From Desulfobacterales bacterium (lineage in GTDB: Bacteria; Desulfobacterota; Desulfobacteria; Desulfobacterales; Desulfolunaceae), in assembly GCA_022360815.1 (NCBI GenBank), contig JAKSCC010000229.1, positions 1 to 48,505 of the forward strand: a stretch of 48,505 bases of DNA, in the 5' to 3' direction. A program made the position numbers and the translations under genes. Within the stretch, counting starts at the first letter, position 1; every line of letters starts with the position of its first letter. Below, one piece after another: positions 17,356 through 26,385 of this stretch. The notes below the pieces were generated by a model that did no database searches, was not told the origin of the DNA, and saw nothing but the letters and a program-made list of their open reading frames with translations.

Positions 17356-17443
17356 TCAAGGCAGACTTTTCAATCTCGGTGAATTCTCACGGCACTTTCT
17401 CTGATTGATGCTGTTTCTAATTTCTACCCACATGGATATCTGA

Positions 17444-17472
17444 TTGACAAACCAAAAAGATCTGGTTTAGAT
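17444..17472 (+). promoter_or_regulatory. Candidate promoter of the PilZ gene
   Basis: A perfect -35 TTGACA (17444-17449) is followed after 17 bases by a weak -10 TTAGAT (17467-17472), about 80 bases before the PilZ start. Confidence 0.33.
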
Positions 17473-17553
17473 AGAGACAGATAGACTGTATTCTGATCTT
17501 TTATTCCTTAACAGCCACTCAAAAACAAACCTTTCCGAATTGACTTGGTAGAC

Positions 17554-18012
17554 ATGGATAAACAGAGCAAAAATATAGAAGATCTTTCCTTATCTGAAGC
17601 CACATCTCGCCTCATCTCCCACATTCTTAAAATGGGTCCCGTTGAAGTGACGGACCTCCTAAACCTTGTGGAACAAAAGAGTTTCGAACGAAAGAGAAAA
17701 GCTCCGCGATACGAATTTTTTGGCGAAGTCGTTTATGTGGTCCAAGGGAGAGCCTACACAGGATTCATCAAAAATATCAGCAATGACGGCGTATTCATCG
17801 AAACATCGGATTCTCTGGAGACGGGAGAAAAAATCATCCTCTCCTTTGAGTTGCCTCATGGTGAACATGTTCGTGTCACCGGTTCCATCGCCAGACTGGA
17901 TATGGACGGCTTTGGCGTCGCCTTTGACGACACCCTTGAGGGCAACCTCTTCCGCCTGATGAGTGCAGTTGAAGCCCCGGCATCCGGATCTTTGATGCGC
18001 GCACAAAAATAG
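17554..18012 (+). CDS. PilZ domain c-di-GMP-binding protein
   Basis: The protein is 152 residues. A helical N-terminus (about 1-48) precedes a PilZ domain with the two c-di-GMP contact motifs: RKAPR (the RxxxR box) and NISNDG (the D/NxSxxG box), then the barrel strands GEKIILSFELPHGEHVRVTGSIARLDMDGFGVAF. PilZ proteins bind c-di-GMP and act on motility or surface functions by protein contact. The ATG at 17554 is preferred over TTG at 17545. It stands alone between its candidate promoter and a strong terminator. It is a plausible reader for the c-di-GMP changed by the HD-GYP protein encoded 8 kb upstream; that link is inferred. Confidence 0.88.
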   Translation: MDKQSKNIEDLSLSEATSRLISHILKMGPVEVTDLLNLVEQKSFERKRKAPRYEFFGEVVYVVQGRAYTGFIKNISNDGVFIETSDSLETGEKIILSFELPHGEHVRVTGSIARLDMDGFGVAFDDTLEGNLFRLMSAVEAPASGSLMRAQK

Positions 18013-18041
18013 GGTGCCTTCACTCAGCATCACCAAAAAAG

Positions 18042-18077
18042 AAAAAGCCCGCTGGAATCTTCCTCCAGCGGGCTTTT
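18042..18077. terminator. Bidirectional terminator between PilZ gene and lysC
   Basis: A stem of about 13 bp (AAAGCCCGCTGGA/TCCAGCGGGCTTT) has A and T runs on its two sides and serves both convergent genes. Confidence 0.9.
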
Positions 18078-18140
18078 CGTATCACATCATGGCTTCTCCA
18101 CGTTCCCGTACGAACGCTTAAAAAAGCAAATAAAATCTTC

Positions 18141-19358
18141 CTACAAGGTATCCAACTCAAATGCGTCGTGGAGCACCCTCACGGCCAGCTCTGCATAACG
18201 CTCATCAATCACGCAGGAGATGCGAATTTCGCTGGTGGTGATCAGACGAATGTTGATATTCTCATCGGCCAGGGCCTGAAACATGCGAGAAGCCACACCA
18301 GAATGGTTTTTCATGCCCACTCCGATGACCGAAACCTTGGCAATATCATCGGCCACCAATACCTCTTTGCCACCCATCTTCTCAGCCACACGCTTGGTGA
18401 TTTCAATGGCTTCACGAAAATCGGTTTTGGTCACAGTAAAGGTAAGGTCTGTCTCACCGTCGGAGCGGGTGTTCTGAATGATCATGTCCACCTGGATCCC
18501 TTTTTCGGCCAGGGGCGAGAAGATCTTGGCAGAGACGCCAGGCTGGTCCGGAACCCTCTTGACGGTGATACGCGCTTCATTTTTATCCAGAGTGACACCG
18601 GAGACAAGCAGCTGCTCCATACCGGAATCTTCGTTGACGACCATGGTCCCTACCTCCTCGTTAAATGATGATCTGACGTGAATCGGAACGTTGTATTTCT
18701 TTGCAAAACCGACGGATCGAATCTGAAGAACTTTGGCACCCAGACTGGCCATCTCCAGCATCTCGTCGTAGGAAATTTTCTCAAGTTTTCGAGCTTTGTC
18801 ACAGATGCGGGGGTCGGTGGTATAGATACCATCCACATCGGTGTAGATCTCGCAAGAGTCTGCCTTGATGGCCGCGGCAATGGCCACAGCCGAGGTATCG
18901 GATCCCCCACGCCCCAGAGTCGTAATATTCCCAGCGGAATCCATCCCCTGAAAGCCAGCCACCACAACAATTTTACGGGCCTCAAGTAGCGTTTTGATAC
19001 GCTCGGCCCCGATCGTCATAATTCGAGCTTTTCCAGCGCTGTCGTCGGTCTGGATATCCGCCTGAAATCCAAGAAGGGACTCGGCTTTGTACCCCATCTC
19101 CTGAAGGGTAATGGCCATCAGAGAGACCGTGGTCTGTTCACCGGTGGAAAGGAGGACATCCATCTCGCGTTTGCAAGGGGTCTCAGAGGCCTGGTGAGCG
19201 AGGTCAAGCAAGTTGTCTGTGACGCCACTCATGGCTGAAAGCACCACCACAACGTCGTTGCCATCATCGTAGCTGTTGGCTACACGTCTGGCCACGTTGC
19301 GTATGCGATCCAGGTTCCCGACGGAAGTTCCGCCATACTTCTGTACAATCAGTGCCAT
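18141..19358 (-). CDS. lysC: Aspartate kinase
   Basis: The enzyme makes aspartyl-4-phosphate from aspartate and ATP, the first step toward lysine, threonine, methionine and diaminopimelate. The 405-residue protein starts at the ATG at 19356-19358 (GGAG upstream). KYGGTSVGN at 7-15 begins the kinase domain, with [32 protein letters not shown] and [13 protein letters not shown]. Two ACT domains (about 265-405) carry feedback control ([21 protein letters not shown] and [18 protein letters not shown]). An 8-bp inverted repeat (19395-19455) lies in the leader and could be an attenuator. It is the last gene of the phoH-lysC cluster, about 280 bases after tsaE. Confidence 0.95.
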   Translation of the reverse strand: MALIVQKYGGTSVGNLDRIRNVARRVANSYDDGNDVVVVLSAMSGVTDNLLDLAHQASETPCKREMDVLLSTGEQTTVSLMAITLQEMGYKAESLLGFQADIQTDDSAGKARIMTIGAERIKTLLEARKIVVVAGFQGMDSAGNITTLGRGGSDTSAVAIAAAIKADSCEIYTDVDGIYTTDPRICDKARKLEKISYDEMLEMASLGAKVLQIRSVGFAKKYNVPIHVRSSFNEEVGTMVVNEDSGMEQLLVSGVTLDKNEARITVKRVPDQPGVSAKIFSPLAEKGIQVDMIIQNTRSDGETDLTFTVTKTDFREAIEITKRVAEKMGGKEVLVADDIAKVSVIGVGMKNHSGVASRMFQALADENINIRLITTSEIRISCVIDERYAELAVRVLHDAFELDTL

Positions 19359-19394
19359 TTCTGTCTCCAAAACGAACAGGTTCGCATTCATTTG

Positions 19395-19455
19395 CTCCGG
19401 CGTATTTCTCTTAAACAAAAGCACGACACAACACGTATGCCTCAAATCGCCGGAG
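19395..19455 (-). promoter_or_regulatory. Inverted repeat in the lysC leader
   Basis: CTCCGGCG (19395-19402) pairs with CGCCGGAG (19448-19455) across a 45-base loop that contains a weaker inner stem. It ends about 37 bases before the lysC start on the transcribed strand. It does not match a lysine riboswitch that I can recognise. It could be a regulatory hairpin. Confidence 0.35.
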
Positions 19456-19641
19456 ATATTGCCCTTTGAAAAAACCTTTCAGATAGCTCTTCTCAAGCCG
19501 CCGTAAAACCCTTGCAACGGCCTCCCAATTTTCGAAAAAACGTTACGCCAAGAGGCCCAAAGCTTTTCCAGAAGGCATTATCACGTACTCACGAATTGTC
19601 TGGTTTCGTCGTAAAAGGCGCAATCACGTCAGGCTTTTCTA

Positions 19642-20139
19642 TCAAAAAAGAATAGGCAAGTCCACTTTCTCGTCGCAGGAGATAAAGGAGATCTTTCGGT
19701 TATCACCTTCCCTTTCGGCGATAGCAATGGCAAGGTGAGCGCCCAGCTCGTGCTCATCGGCACGCTCGGGCCACTCCACCACAATCACCCCGCCCTCCTG
19801 AAGCATATCCCGATAGCCGATCTCTTCCAACTCGTCACAACTTCCCAACCGATAAAGATCCAAATGAAAAAGGGGAAGCCGTCCGGGATACTCATTGACA
19901 ATGGTGTAGGTCGGGCTGGTAACAGGGTACCTTTCATCCACACCAAGGCCACGGGCAAGTCCTCGGGTAAAACAGGTCTTACCGCTACCCAGATCGCCTG
20001 CCAGGGTAATCACCAAAGGGCCATTTATGGCGGCCCCCAAACGTCGTCCCACCTCCTGCGTCTCTTCAGGGGTGTTTGTTTCAAGGGCAACGCGCCCATC
20101 AACCAACAGGCGCGAAAGAGAGGAAAAATCAGATATCAT
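19642..20139 (-). CDS. tsaE: tRNA threonylcarbamoyladenosine biosynthesis ATPase TsaE
   Basis: TsaE is the ATPase subunit of the TsaBDE complex that makes t6A37 in ANN-decoding tRNAs. The 165-residue protein shows Walker A GDLGSGKT, then TSPTYTIVNEY, the HLDLYRL motif and VVEWPERAD, all diagnostic. The N-terminus has TPEETQEVGRRLG. The length is normal. It follows nnr with a gap of about 20 bases, a pairing common in many bacteria. Confidence 0.95.
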   Translation of the reverse strand: MISDFSSLSRLLVDGRVALETNTPEETQEVGRRLGAAINGPLVITLAGDLGSGKTCFTRGLARGLGVDERYPVTSPTYTIVNEYPGRLPLFHLDLYRLGSCDELEEIGYRDMLQEGGVIVVEWPERADEHELGAHLAIAIAEREGDNRKISFISCDEKVDLPILF

Positions 20140-20159
20140 GCTCTATTCTTCTGCTTATT

Positions 20160-21746
20160 TTAAATGGAAAAATGTTCTGTAACTCGCGGGGATAGCTTAT
20201 GGGATAGGGCATCGGATAAGACTTTGGGAATTTGCTCTACAAAAGAGGGTGCAGCCACCCCCGCTCGGAAGCCCTCTTCCCAAAGCCGGTTCGAGACTTC
20301 ACCATGCAGGTAAACGGAGAGTTCTGCGGCCTCTTTCAAGGGGTACCCTTGAGCCAAAAAAGCACCTATCATTCCGGTAAGTATATCGCCACTTCCACCG
20401 GTGGCAAGAAGGGAATTGCCCGTTGGGTTCACCCCCACGCTGCCATCGGGATGTGCCACCACTGTCGCAGCCCCTTTAAGCACCAAATGAACCCCTTTGG
20501 CCTGAGCATACGCCGAAGCCAACGCAATACGATCGGCTTGAATTTCGGACACCGAGGCGCCGCAAAGTCTTGAAAACTCTTTGGGATGTGGGGTTAAAAT
20601 CGCCCGACCACGAAGCCCGCTCAAAAGCGAAGCGTTGGCCGCCAAAAGGTTCAGGGCATCGGCATCCACCACCAAAGAAGAGGTAAACGACGAGATAGCT
20701 TGGGATAAGATATCCAAAGCCCCTTCGCCCATGCCAAGGCCCGGACCAATAGCCAGGGCCTCTTTTCCTGCCAAAAAGGTGTCCAGATGCTCGGTTTCGC
20801 CCGTGGCAAATCCGCCACGGAAATCGGCTGGCATAGGAAAACTCATGGCCTCAAGGCAGGTGCTTTCAAAACTCGTGTTGATGCTATCGGGAATGGCCGC
20901 GCTAACAAGTCCTGCCCCAAAAGCCACCGCCGCCCGAGCACAAAGGATGGCGGCTCCGCTCTTGCCCTTTGAGCCCGCCACCAGCGCCAGATGCCCTCGC
21001 GACCCCTTGTGGCCGTCATCGGCAATGGTGCACAGGCTATCCATAACCCGAGACGATGTAATCAGCGATGTGCTGCTTCTGACTCGCCCCACCACACGCT
21101 CAGGGATTCCAATATCTACAATGGAAAGGCGTCCCGCATGGCTTCGGCCGGGGTAGAGAAAGTGCCCGGGCTTGGGCCTGCAGAAGGTTGCCGTTGCCTG
21201 CGCCCTCACGGCACATCCCATCACTCGACCTGTGTCAGCGCAGATACCCGATGGGATATCCACCGAAACAATGGGTTTTCCACTCTGGTTCATGGCACCG
21301 ATAACACCTGCAAACACACCACCCACATCTCGGGCAAGCCCGGTGCCAAAAAGAGCGTCCACAACAAGATCACTGTGCCCCAAATCATTTTTTACCGTGG
21401 CAAGGTCGGCCTCTTCAACCTCCCTCACATCCAGAGGAAGGCCCGCAAGAAGCTCAAAATTATCCCAGGCCTCGCCGCAAAGGGATCCACGCTTTCCAAG
21501 GAGAAAAACCGTCGTCTCAATGCCCCTCTCCACAAGGTAGCGAGCCACAACAAACCCATCGCCGCCGTTGTTTCCACAACCGCAGACCACCGCAACACGT
21601 CTCAGGGATCTCCCCTGAACCAATCCATAAAGCGCCGACACACATCCTCGCCCTGCACTCTCCATAAGCACACGACCCGGAATACCCACCTTGTCGATGG
21701 TTCGCCGATCAATCTCCTGCATCTGTGTTGCCGTGATCAAATCCAT
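20160..21746 (-). CDS. nnr: Bifunctional NAD(P)H-hydrate epimerase / ADP-dependent dehydratase
   Basis: The enzyme repairs damaged NAD(P)H hydrates. The N-terminal YjeF epimerase half (about 1-215) shows QMQEID, VCGCGNNGGDGFVVARYL, DALFGTGL and SVDIPSGICADTG. The C-terminal ribokinase-like dehydratase half (about 240-528) shows HKGSRGHLALVAGSKGKSGAAILCARAA, IGPGLG, DADALN, LTPHPKEFSRL and NSLLATGGSGDILTGMIGAFLAQG. The start is uncertain: the ATG at 21756-21758 has AGGAG only one base before it, while the ATG at 21744-21746 has a better distance and fits family N-termini (MDLITATQMQEID). It lies between pdxJ and tsaE. Confidence 0.93.
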   Translation of the reverse strand: MDLITATQMQEIDRRTIDKVGIPGRVLMESAGRGCVSALYGLVQGRSLRRVAVVCGCGNNGGDGFVVARYLVERGIETTVFLLGKRGSLCGEAWDNFELLAGLPLDVREVEEADLATVKNDLGHSDLVVDALFGTGLARDVGGVFAGVIGAMNQSGKPIVSVDIPSGICADTGRVMGCAVRAQATATFCRPKPGHFLYPGRSHAGRLSIVDIGIPERVVGRVRSSTSLITSSRVMDSLCTIADDGHKGSRGHLALVAGSKGKSGAAILCARAAVAFGAGLVSAAIPDSINTSFESTCLEAMSFPMPADFRGGFATGETEHLDTFLAGKEALAIGPGLGMGEGALDILSQAISSFTSSLVVDADALNLLAANASLLSGLRGRAILTPHPKEFSRLCGASVSEIQADRIALASAYAQAKGVHLVLKGAATVVAHPDGSVGVNPTGNSLLATGGSGDILTGMIGAFLAQGYPLKEAAELSVYLHGEVSNRLWEEGFRAGVAAPSFVEQIPKVLSDALSHKLSPRVTEHFSI

Positions 21747-21772
21747 AGATTTGCACATGCTCCTATGACAGC

Positions 21773-22498
21773 TTACGGGTGTAGTTCTTTTACAAGCTGG
21801 GCCATATCGCGTACGGCCTGATCCATTCCCACCATGGCGGCACGGGCCACGATGCTATGCCCGATGCTGTACTCGTCAATCTCGGGCACCTCTTTAAAGG
21901 CTTTTACGGAATCGTAGTTGATGCCGTGGCCTGCATTGACCCCAAGCTCCAGTTCATGGGCCAACTTGGCCGCCGCTTTGATGCGCTCCATCTCCACCTG
22001 ACGCTCGTCATCGGTTTCGGCATCGCAAAAAGCCCCGGTATGGATCTCGACAAAGTCCGCCCCGACCTCACGAGCCATGCGAATCTGATCCAGATCAGCA
22101 TCAATAAAAATACTCACGGGAATGCCGCCATCCTGAAGACGGGTCACCGCCTTTTCGATGTGCTCCCTGTTTGCCACCAGATCAAGACCGCCTTCGGTGG
22201 TCACCTCTTCTCGCTTTTCAGGCACCAGAGTGACCAGCTCGGGCATCACCTCAAGGGCGATGGCCAGCATCTCATCGGTGGCCGCCATCTCAAGGATAAA
22301 ACGGGTTTGAATCACCTCACGCAAAAGTCTCACATCCCGGTCGTTTACATGGCGGCGATCTTCACGGAGGTGGGCCACAATGCCGTCGGCACCGGCCATC
22401 TCTGCACGAAGGGCGGCGGCAATGGGGTCGGGGTAAGAAGCCTTACGGGCCTCACGAATGGTTGCAATGTGATCGATATTAACTGCCAGTCCTGCCAT
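21773..22498 (-). CDS. pdxJ: Pyridoxine 5'-phosphate synthase
   Basis: PdxJ condenses 1-deoxyxylulose 5-phosphate with 3-amino-1-hydroxyacetone 1-phosphate to give pyridoxine 5'-phosphate. The 241-residue TIM barrel starts at the ATG at 22496-22498 behind GGGAG. Diagnostic motifs are VNIDHIATIREARK, GADGIVAHLREDRRHV, EMAAT, LVPEKREEVTTEGG, VSIFIDADLDQI, EIHTGAFCDA, LGVNAGHGINYD and EYSIGHSIVARA. It is followed by nnr within about 15-25 bases. The acpS gene that often sits between these two is absent here. Confidence 0.96.
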   Translation of the reverse strand: MAGLAVNIDHIATIREARKASYPDPIAAALRAEMAGADGIVAHLREDRRHVNDRDVRLLREVIQTRFILEMAATDEMLAIALEVMPELVTLVPEKREEVTTEGGLDLVANREHIEKAVTRLQDGGIPVSIFIDADLDQIRMAREVGADFVEIHTGAFCDAETDDERQVEMERIKAAAKLAHELELGVNAGHGINYDSVKAFKEVPEIDEYSIGHSIVARAAMVGMDQAVRDMAQLVKELHP

Positions 22499-22557
22499 CT
22501 TCTTTCTCCCTAAGTGTGCCTGCCGGTGTTCAAAAACACCGGCAATATGAGGCCAAA

Positions 22558-23013
22558 TCAAAAATAGTCTATATTGGAATCGGGTTCGATAAGGGCCAAA
22601 AGCTCTCTGCTCTTCTCTGCCATGATCCGCTCTTCTTCTTCACCCTGCTCGTGATCGTAGCCCGCCAGATGCAAAACCCCATGGACCAGAAGCTGGCTGT
22701 AGCGCTGGTCAAGGGTCACCTGCCGCTCCTCGGCTTCACGGGCCGCGGTATCACAAGAGATGATCACATCCCCCAAAAGGGGGGAGACAAAAGAGGAGTC
22801 GCCGTCGTCCATGGCAAAGGAGAGAACATTGGTGGGAGCATCTTTGCCCCGATAGTCCCGATTGATCTCCTGTATTTCAGCATCATCCACAAAAGAGAGG
22901 GAGAGCTCCCGCTCATGTAATGCCAAGGCGTTTAAGATGACCTTCGCGTTCTCCTCTATCGTTTTCAGGGGAATCGGGTGCGTCGTCTGCCTGTTGTCGA
23001 TGAGAATCTCCAT
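22558..23013 (-). CDS. ybeY: Endoribonuclease YbeY (16S rRNA maturation)
   Basis: YbeY is a zinc-dependent endoribonuclease needed for 16S rRNA 3'-end processing and 70S quality control. The 151-residue protein has the metal motif HGVLHLAGYDHE (HxxxHxxxxxH), LSLSFVDDAEIQEINRDYRGKDAPTNVLSF and GDVIIS. AGGA lies five bases before the ATG. Its first 101 bases overlap the 3' end of pgpH in another frame, so the two are translationally linked. The phoH-pgpH-ybeY order is widely conserved. Confidence 0.95.
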   Translation of the reverse strand: MEILIDNRQTTHPIPLKTIEENAKVILNALALHERELSLSFVDDAEIQEINRDYRGKDAPTNVLSFAMDDGDSSFVSPLLGDVIISCDTAAREAEERQVTLDQRYSQLLVHGVLHLAGYDHEQGEEEERIMAEKSRELLALIEPDSNIDYF

Positions 23014-25348
23014 GTCGTCCTTTTGATCCGTTTCCTGTCTTTTCCGGGTATTTGATGCGGTGATGATGAATCCCGCTCAAGACCACATTAAACCGCTTGG
23101 CCATGATGTGAAGATCTTTCAAAGTGATCTCGCAGTAGTCGAGCTGGCCGGAAGCAAAAATCTTGTTGATCAGGGTCTGAACCAGCCCCTGAATCCGTGC
23201 TGGAGTCGGGTTGTCCAGAGTCCGCGTGGCCGCTTCCAGAACATCTGCCATCATCACAATGGCCGCTTCCACGCTTTGGGGCTTGGGACCGGGATAGCGA
23301 AAATCATCCGGGTTAACCGTCTCTTCACTGTCCTCTTTCTGAGCCTTGGCCTTTTCGTAAAAATACTCAATAAGGCTGGTTCCATGGTGCTGCTGAATGG
23401 TGTCCATGATGGCCTGCCCCAGCCGGTACTGCCGGGCGATCTCAAGGCCCGCTTTCACATGGCCCGTCAAAATGAGTGCGCTCATGGATGGGGCCAGCTT
23501 GTCGTGACGGTTTTTTCCATCCTTCTGGTTTTCGATAAAGTACTGGGCCTTCTCGATCTTTCCGATGTCATGATAATACCCGCAGACCCTTGCCAAAAGG
23601 GGGTTGGCCCCGATATCCGACGCCACGGCATCGGCCAGGGTCCCCACAATCACGCTGTGGTTGTAGGTGCCCGGCGCTTCGATCATAAGACGCCTTAAAA
23701 TGGGTTGATCCAGGTTCGCCAGCTCCAGAAGCTTAATATCTGTGGTGTAGTCGAAGAGCATCTCAAGAAGCGGGGCGATGCCTGCGGTGACAATGCCCGA
23801 CATCATGCCACCGGTAAAGGCAAAGAGGCAACTCCAGGCAAGAAGTTCAACGGAAATCTCCTGGGTGTAGGTGGCAACCGCAATGGCCAGAAAGAGATTT
23901 AAGAGCCCCAGGCGTCCACCCGCCTTGATAAAGACCTTTCTCTCCCGGCAATGGCGCATCCAGTAAGCCCCCATGGCCGAGCTTAAAAAGATATAGATAA
24001 AGATGGCAAATTGATTGGAGAAGACAAGGGTCACCAGAGCGGCAAAGATGATGGAGAAGAACAGAGCCGCCTCCATCCCCATAAAGAGACAGACCGCCAT
24101 GGCTCCGGCGGCCACCGGCATGCCGAAGTAGACTGCTGTTTCGCTGATATCAAACTCCACAGAGGCTCCGATCACTCCGGGAACCGAAAGGGAGATTTTG
24201 GCCACAAAAAGAAAAAGGGTCAATACCGTGGCCAGAAAGACCATGTTCTTGTTGCGATCGGCCAGCTCCTCGCTTTTGGGGCGGTAATGCACGAGATAGC
24301 TGATAATGAGAAAAAGAGCTGTCACCAAAGCGGCCCCAATGCTTCGTGAAAAGAGGTGGCGTTTTTTGGTCTGAATCTGAAGCTCTTTGAGCTTTGCCAG
24401 CTGGAACTCGGTGACCCGCTCGCCCTCCCTTAAGATCATCTCACCAACCTTCACCTGGTAGAGGACAGGCTTCACTTCTTCGGCAGCCCGTTTTGCACGG
24501 ATCTCCGTCTCACTACCATTGACGGTGATGTTGGGCTGAAGCATGCGCTGGGTAAAATCCACAATAAGATTTAAGGCGTTGTACCCGATCTCCGGTTTGG
24601 ACTTAAAAAGGGGGTCGGCCACAATGCGCACCATGGTCTGCGCCTGCTCCAGGCCATAAAAAGCCCTCAAATTCTTGGCAATAGACTCCTCTTTGCCATC
24701 CAAGGTTCTTAATGTGATCCCTCGGTCTCCATGGCGTAGCAACAGCTCTTTGTTGGCCACCACACCATTGTTCATAATCTCCGAGTAGACCTGGCAGATA
24801 AGATTTTCGATTTCCTTTGAAAAGAGATTCTTTTCAAGGACCTCAAAAGCCCCTCGACTCACCTCAATTCCCAGCTTCTCATCAAACTCTTTCTTTCGAA
24901 GCCACACCTCATCCACCGGAGTGGCGGCAGGCGTGGTCGCAGAAGACGTGTCGGAAGATTCAGGTTCAACGTGGGCTGGAGGAGCAGGTGGGGCTTGGGT
25001 CAAAATGGTTCGAAAGGTTTTAAAGGCACGTCTCACCTTGGTAACTTGCCGCCCTTTCAACTCGGTGTTGTTGTCGTAAACATTTAAAACCGATCGAATG
25101 GCAAGACGCCTATTGGCCTCGGTGGCGGCATCATCGGGAAGATAAAAATCCCGGGGTGCCTTGATGTTTTTCTCGGCGATATCCCCAACCTTGTAAGTGT
25201 ATTTGGTCACGGCCAGGTTGGGGTAAATAATCAGAGTAAAGAGAAGAGTGATCACTGCCAGAAGAATCCAAAGGACGTTATGACTTGTGGCAAAAAACGT
25301 CCGGATCGACTCGCGAAAAGATTGCCGCTTCTCATTAGGAAGATTCAT
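22913..25348 (-). CDS. pgpH: 7TM-HD family phosphohydrolase (PgpH/YqfF type)
   Basis: This is a membrane phosphodiesterase; Firmicutes PgpH hydrolyses c-di-AMP, but the substrate in this lineage is not established. The 811-residue protein has an N-terminal membrane segment (about 24-44), a large extracytoplasmic 7TMR-HDED domain (about 50-330), seven membrane segments (about 335-525) and a cytoplasmic HD domain with PGTYNHSV, GYYHDIGK (HD near 593-594), HVKAGLEIA, QQHHGTSLIEYF and ADVLEAATRT. The ATG at 25346-25348 has GAGG upstream; a TTG at 25369 would add seven residues. Its last 33 codons run inside ybeY. A proline-rich insert (APPAPPAHVEP) interrupts the outer domain. Confidence 0.92.
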   Translation of the reverse strand: MNLPNEKRQSFRESIRTFFATSHNVLWILLAVITLLFTLIIYPNLAVTKYTYKVGDIAEKNIKAPRDFYLPDDAATEANRRLAIRSVLNVYDNNTELKGRQVTKVRRAFKTFRTILTQAPPAPPAHVEPESSDTSSATTPAATPVDEVWLRKKEFDEKLGIEVSRGAFEVLEKNLFSKEIENLICQVYSEIMNNGVVANKELLLRHGDRGITLRTLDGKEESIAKNLRAFYGLEQAQTMVRIVADPLFKSKPEIGYNALNLIVDFTQRMLQPNITVNGSETEIRAKRAAEEVKPVLYQVKVGEMILREGERVTEFQLAKLKELQIQTKKRHLFSRSIGAALVTALFLIISYLVHYRPKSEELADRNKNMVFLATVLTLFLFVAKISLSVPGVIGASVEFDISETAVYFGMPVAAGAMAVCLFMGMEAALFFSIIFAALVTLVFSNQFAIFIYIFLSSAMGAYWMRHCRERKVFIKAGGRLGLLNLFLAIAVATYTQEISVELLAWSCLFAFTGGMMSGIVTAGIAPLLEMLFDYTTDIKLLELANLDQPILRRLMIEAPGTYNHSVIVGTLADAVASDIGANPLLARVCGYYHDIGKIEKAQYFIENQKDGKNRHDKLAPSMSALILTGHVKAGLEIARQYRLGQAIMDTIQQHHGTSLIEYFYEKAKAQKEDSEETVNPDDFRYPGPKPQSVEAAIVMMADVLEAATRTLDNPTPARIQGLVQTLINKIFASGQLDYCEITLKDLHIMAKRFNVVLSGIHHHRIKYPEKTGNGSKGRHGDSHRQQADDAPDSPENDRGEREGHLKRLGIT

Positions 25349-25386
25349 GATTTTTCGTTTGCCTCGCAAAAGGTGATGACACTCGC

Positions 25387-26385
25387 CTAAAGCAACTTCT
25401 CAGCGTGTCTTCGCTTGTCTGTCTCTCTCTTTTCATAGGCTGAGATAATCTTCATCACCAACTTGTGACGCACCACATCCTCTTTGGAAAACTCAGCAAA
25501 GGAAATGCCTCGAATCCCCTGAAGGATTTTGTGGGCCTCTTTAAGTCCCGGAACCTTGCCCGAAGGCAGATCCACTTGGGTCACGTCACCTGTGATGACC
25601 GCTTTGGAGTTAAAACCGATGCGGGTCAGAAACATCTTCATCTGTTCCGAGGTGGTGTTCTGTGCCTCGTCAAGAATAATAAACGCATTGTTCAGTGTAC
25701 GCCCCCGCATAAAAGCAAGGGGAGCCACCTCAATGGCACCCTGCTCCATCAGCTCACTCACCTTTTCGTAGCGAAGCATATCGTGCAGGGCATCGTAAAG
25801 AGGCCGAAGGTAGGGGTCCACCTTCTCGGCCAAATCTCCGGGAAGAAACCCCAAAGACTCGCCAGCCTCAACAGCAGGCCGGGTCAAAATAATCCGATTT
25901 ACCTGTCCGGAAGTCAGGGCTGCCACGGCCATGGCCATGGCCAAATAGGTTTTGCCGGTACCCGCAGGACCAATGCCAAAAACGATGTCGTTGTCTCGAA
26001 TGGCATCAATATAGGCTTTCTGGGCCGGACTCTTGGGGGTAATGGGCCGCTTGGTGGCGGTGGTGAAGATGGTGTCCATGAAGATCTCTTTGAGATCCAC
26101 CTTCTGGTCGCTGCTCACCGCTTTGATGGCGTGGTCCACATCACTGGGGAAGAGAGGCATACCCGCTTTCACCAGACCATAGAGCTGATTCAAAAGGGTC
26201 GAGGCCAACTTTCGCGCCACCGCATCACCCTGAAGGGTGACTTTACTTCCCCTTGCATGAATGGTCATGGCCAGGGCGTCTGCAATCTGAGAGAGGTGGC
26301 GATTCTTCTCACCGAACAGCTGCATGGCATGCGTGTTGTTGTTAAAAGACAACTCGCTGATGCTGTTCTCTGAATTCTCCTGCAT
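25387..26385 (-). CDS. phoH: PhoH family ATPase
   Basis: PhoH is a cytoplasmic P-loop ATPase linked by context to YbeY and RNA metabolism. The protein is 332 residues from the ATG at 26383-26385. Walker A GPAGTGKT is near 139-146, with RPITPKSPAQKAYIDAI before it and LTRPAVEAGESLGFLPGDL, LDEAQNTT and TGDVTQVDLPSG after it. The upstream in-frame extension to 26457 is unlike the family, but the ribosome binding site for the ATG is weak (TAGG). It is the first gene of the phoH-pgpH-ybeY-pdxJ-nnr-tsaE-lysC row. Confidence 0.92.
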   Translation of the reverse strand: MQENSENSISELSFNNNTHAMQLFGEKNRHLSQIADALAMTIHARGSKVTLQGDAVARKLASTLLNQLYGLVKAGMPLFPSDVDHAIKAVSSDQKVDLKEIFMDTIFTTATKRPITPKSPAQKAYIDAIRDNDIVFGIGPAGTGKTYLAMAMAVAALTSGQVNRIILTRPAVEAGESLGFLPGDLAEKVDPYLRPLYDALHDMLRYEKVSELMEQGAIEVAPLAFMRGRTLNNAFIILDEAQNTTSEQMKMFLTRIGFNSKAVITGDVTQVDLPSGKVPGLKEAHKILQGIRGISFAEFSKEDVVRHKLVMKIISAYEKRETDKRRHAEKLL

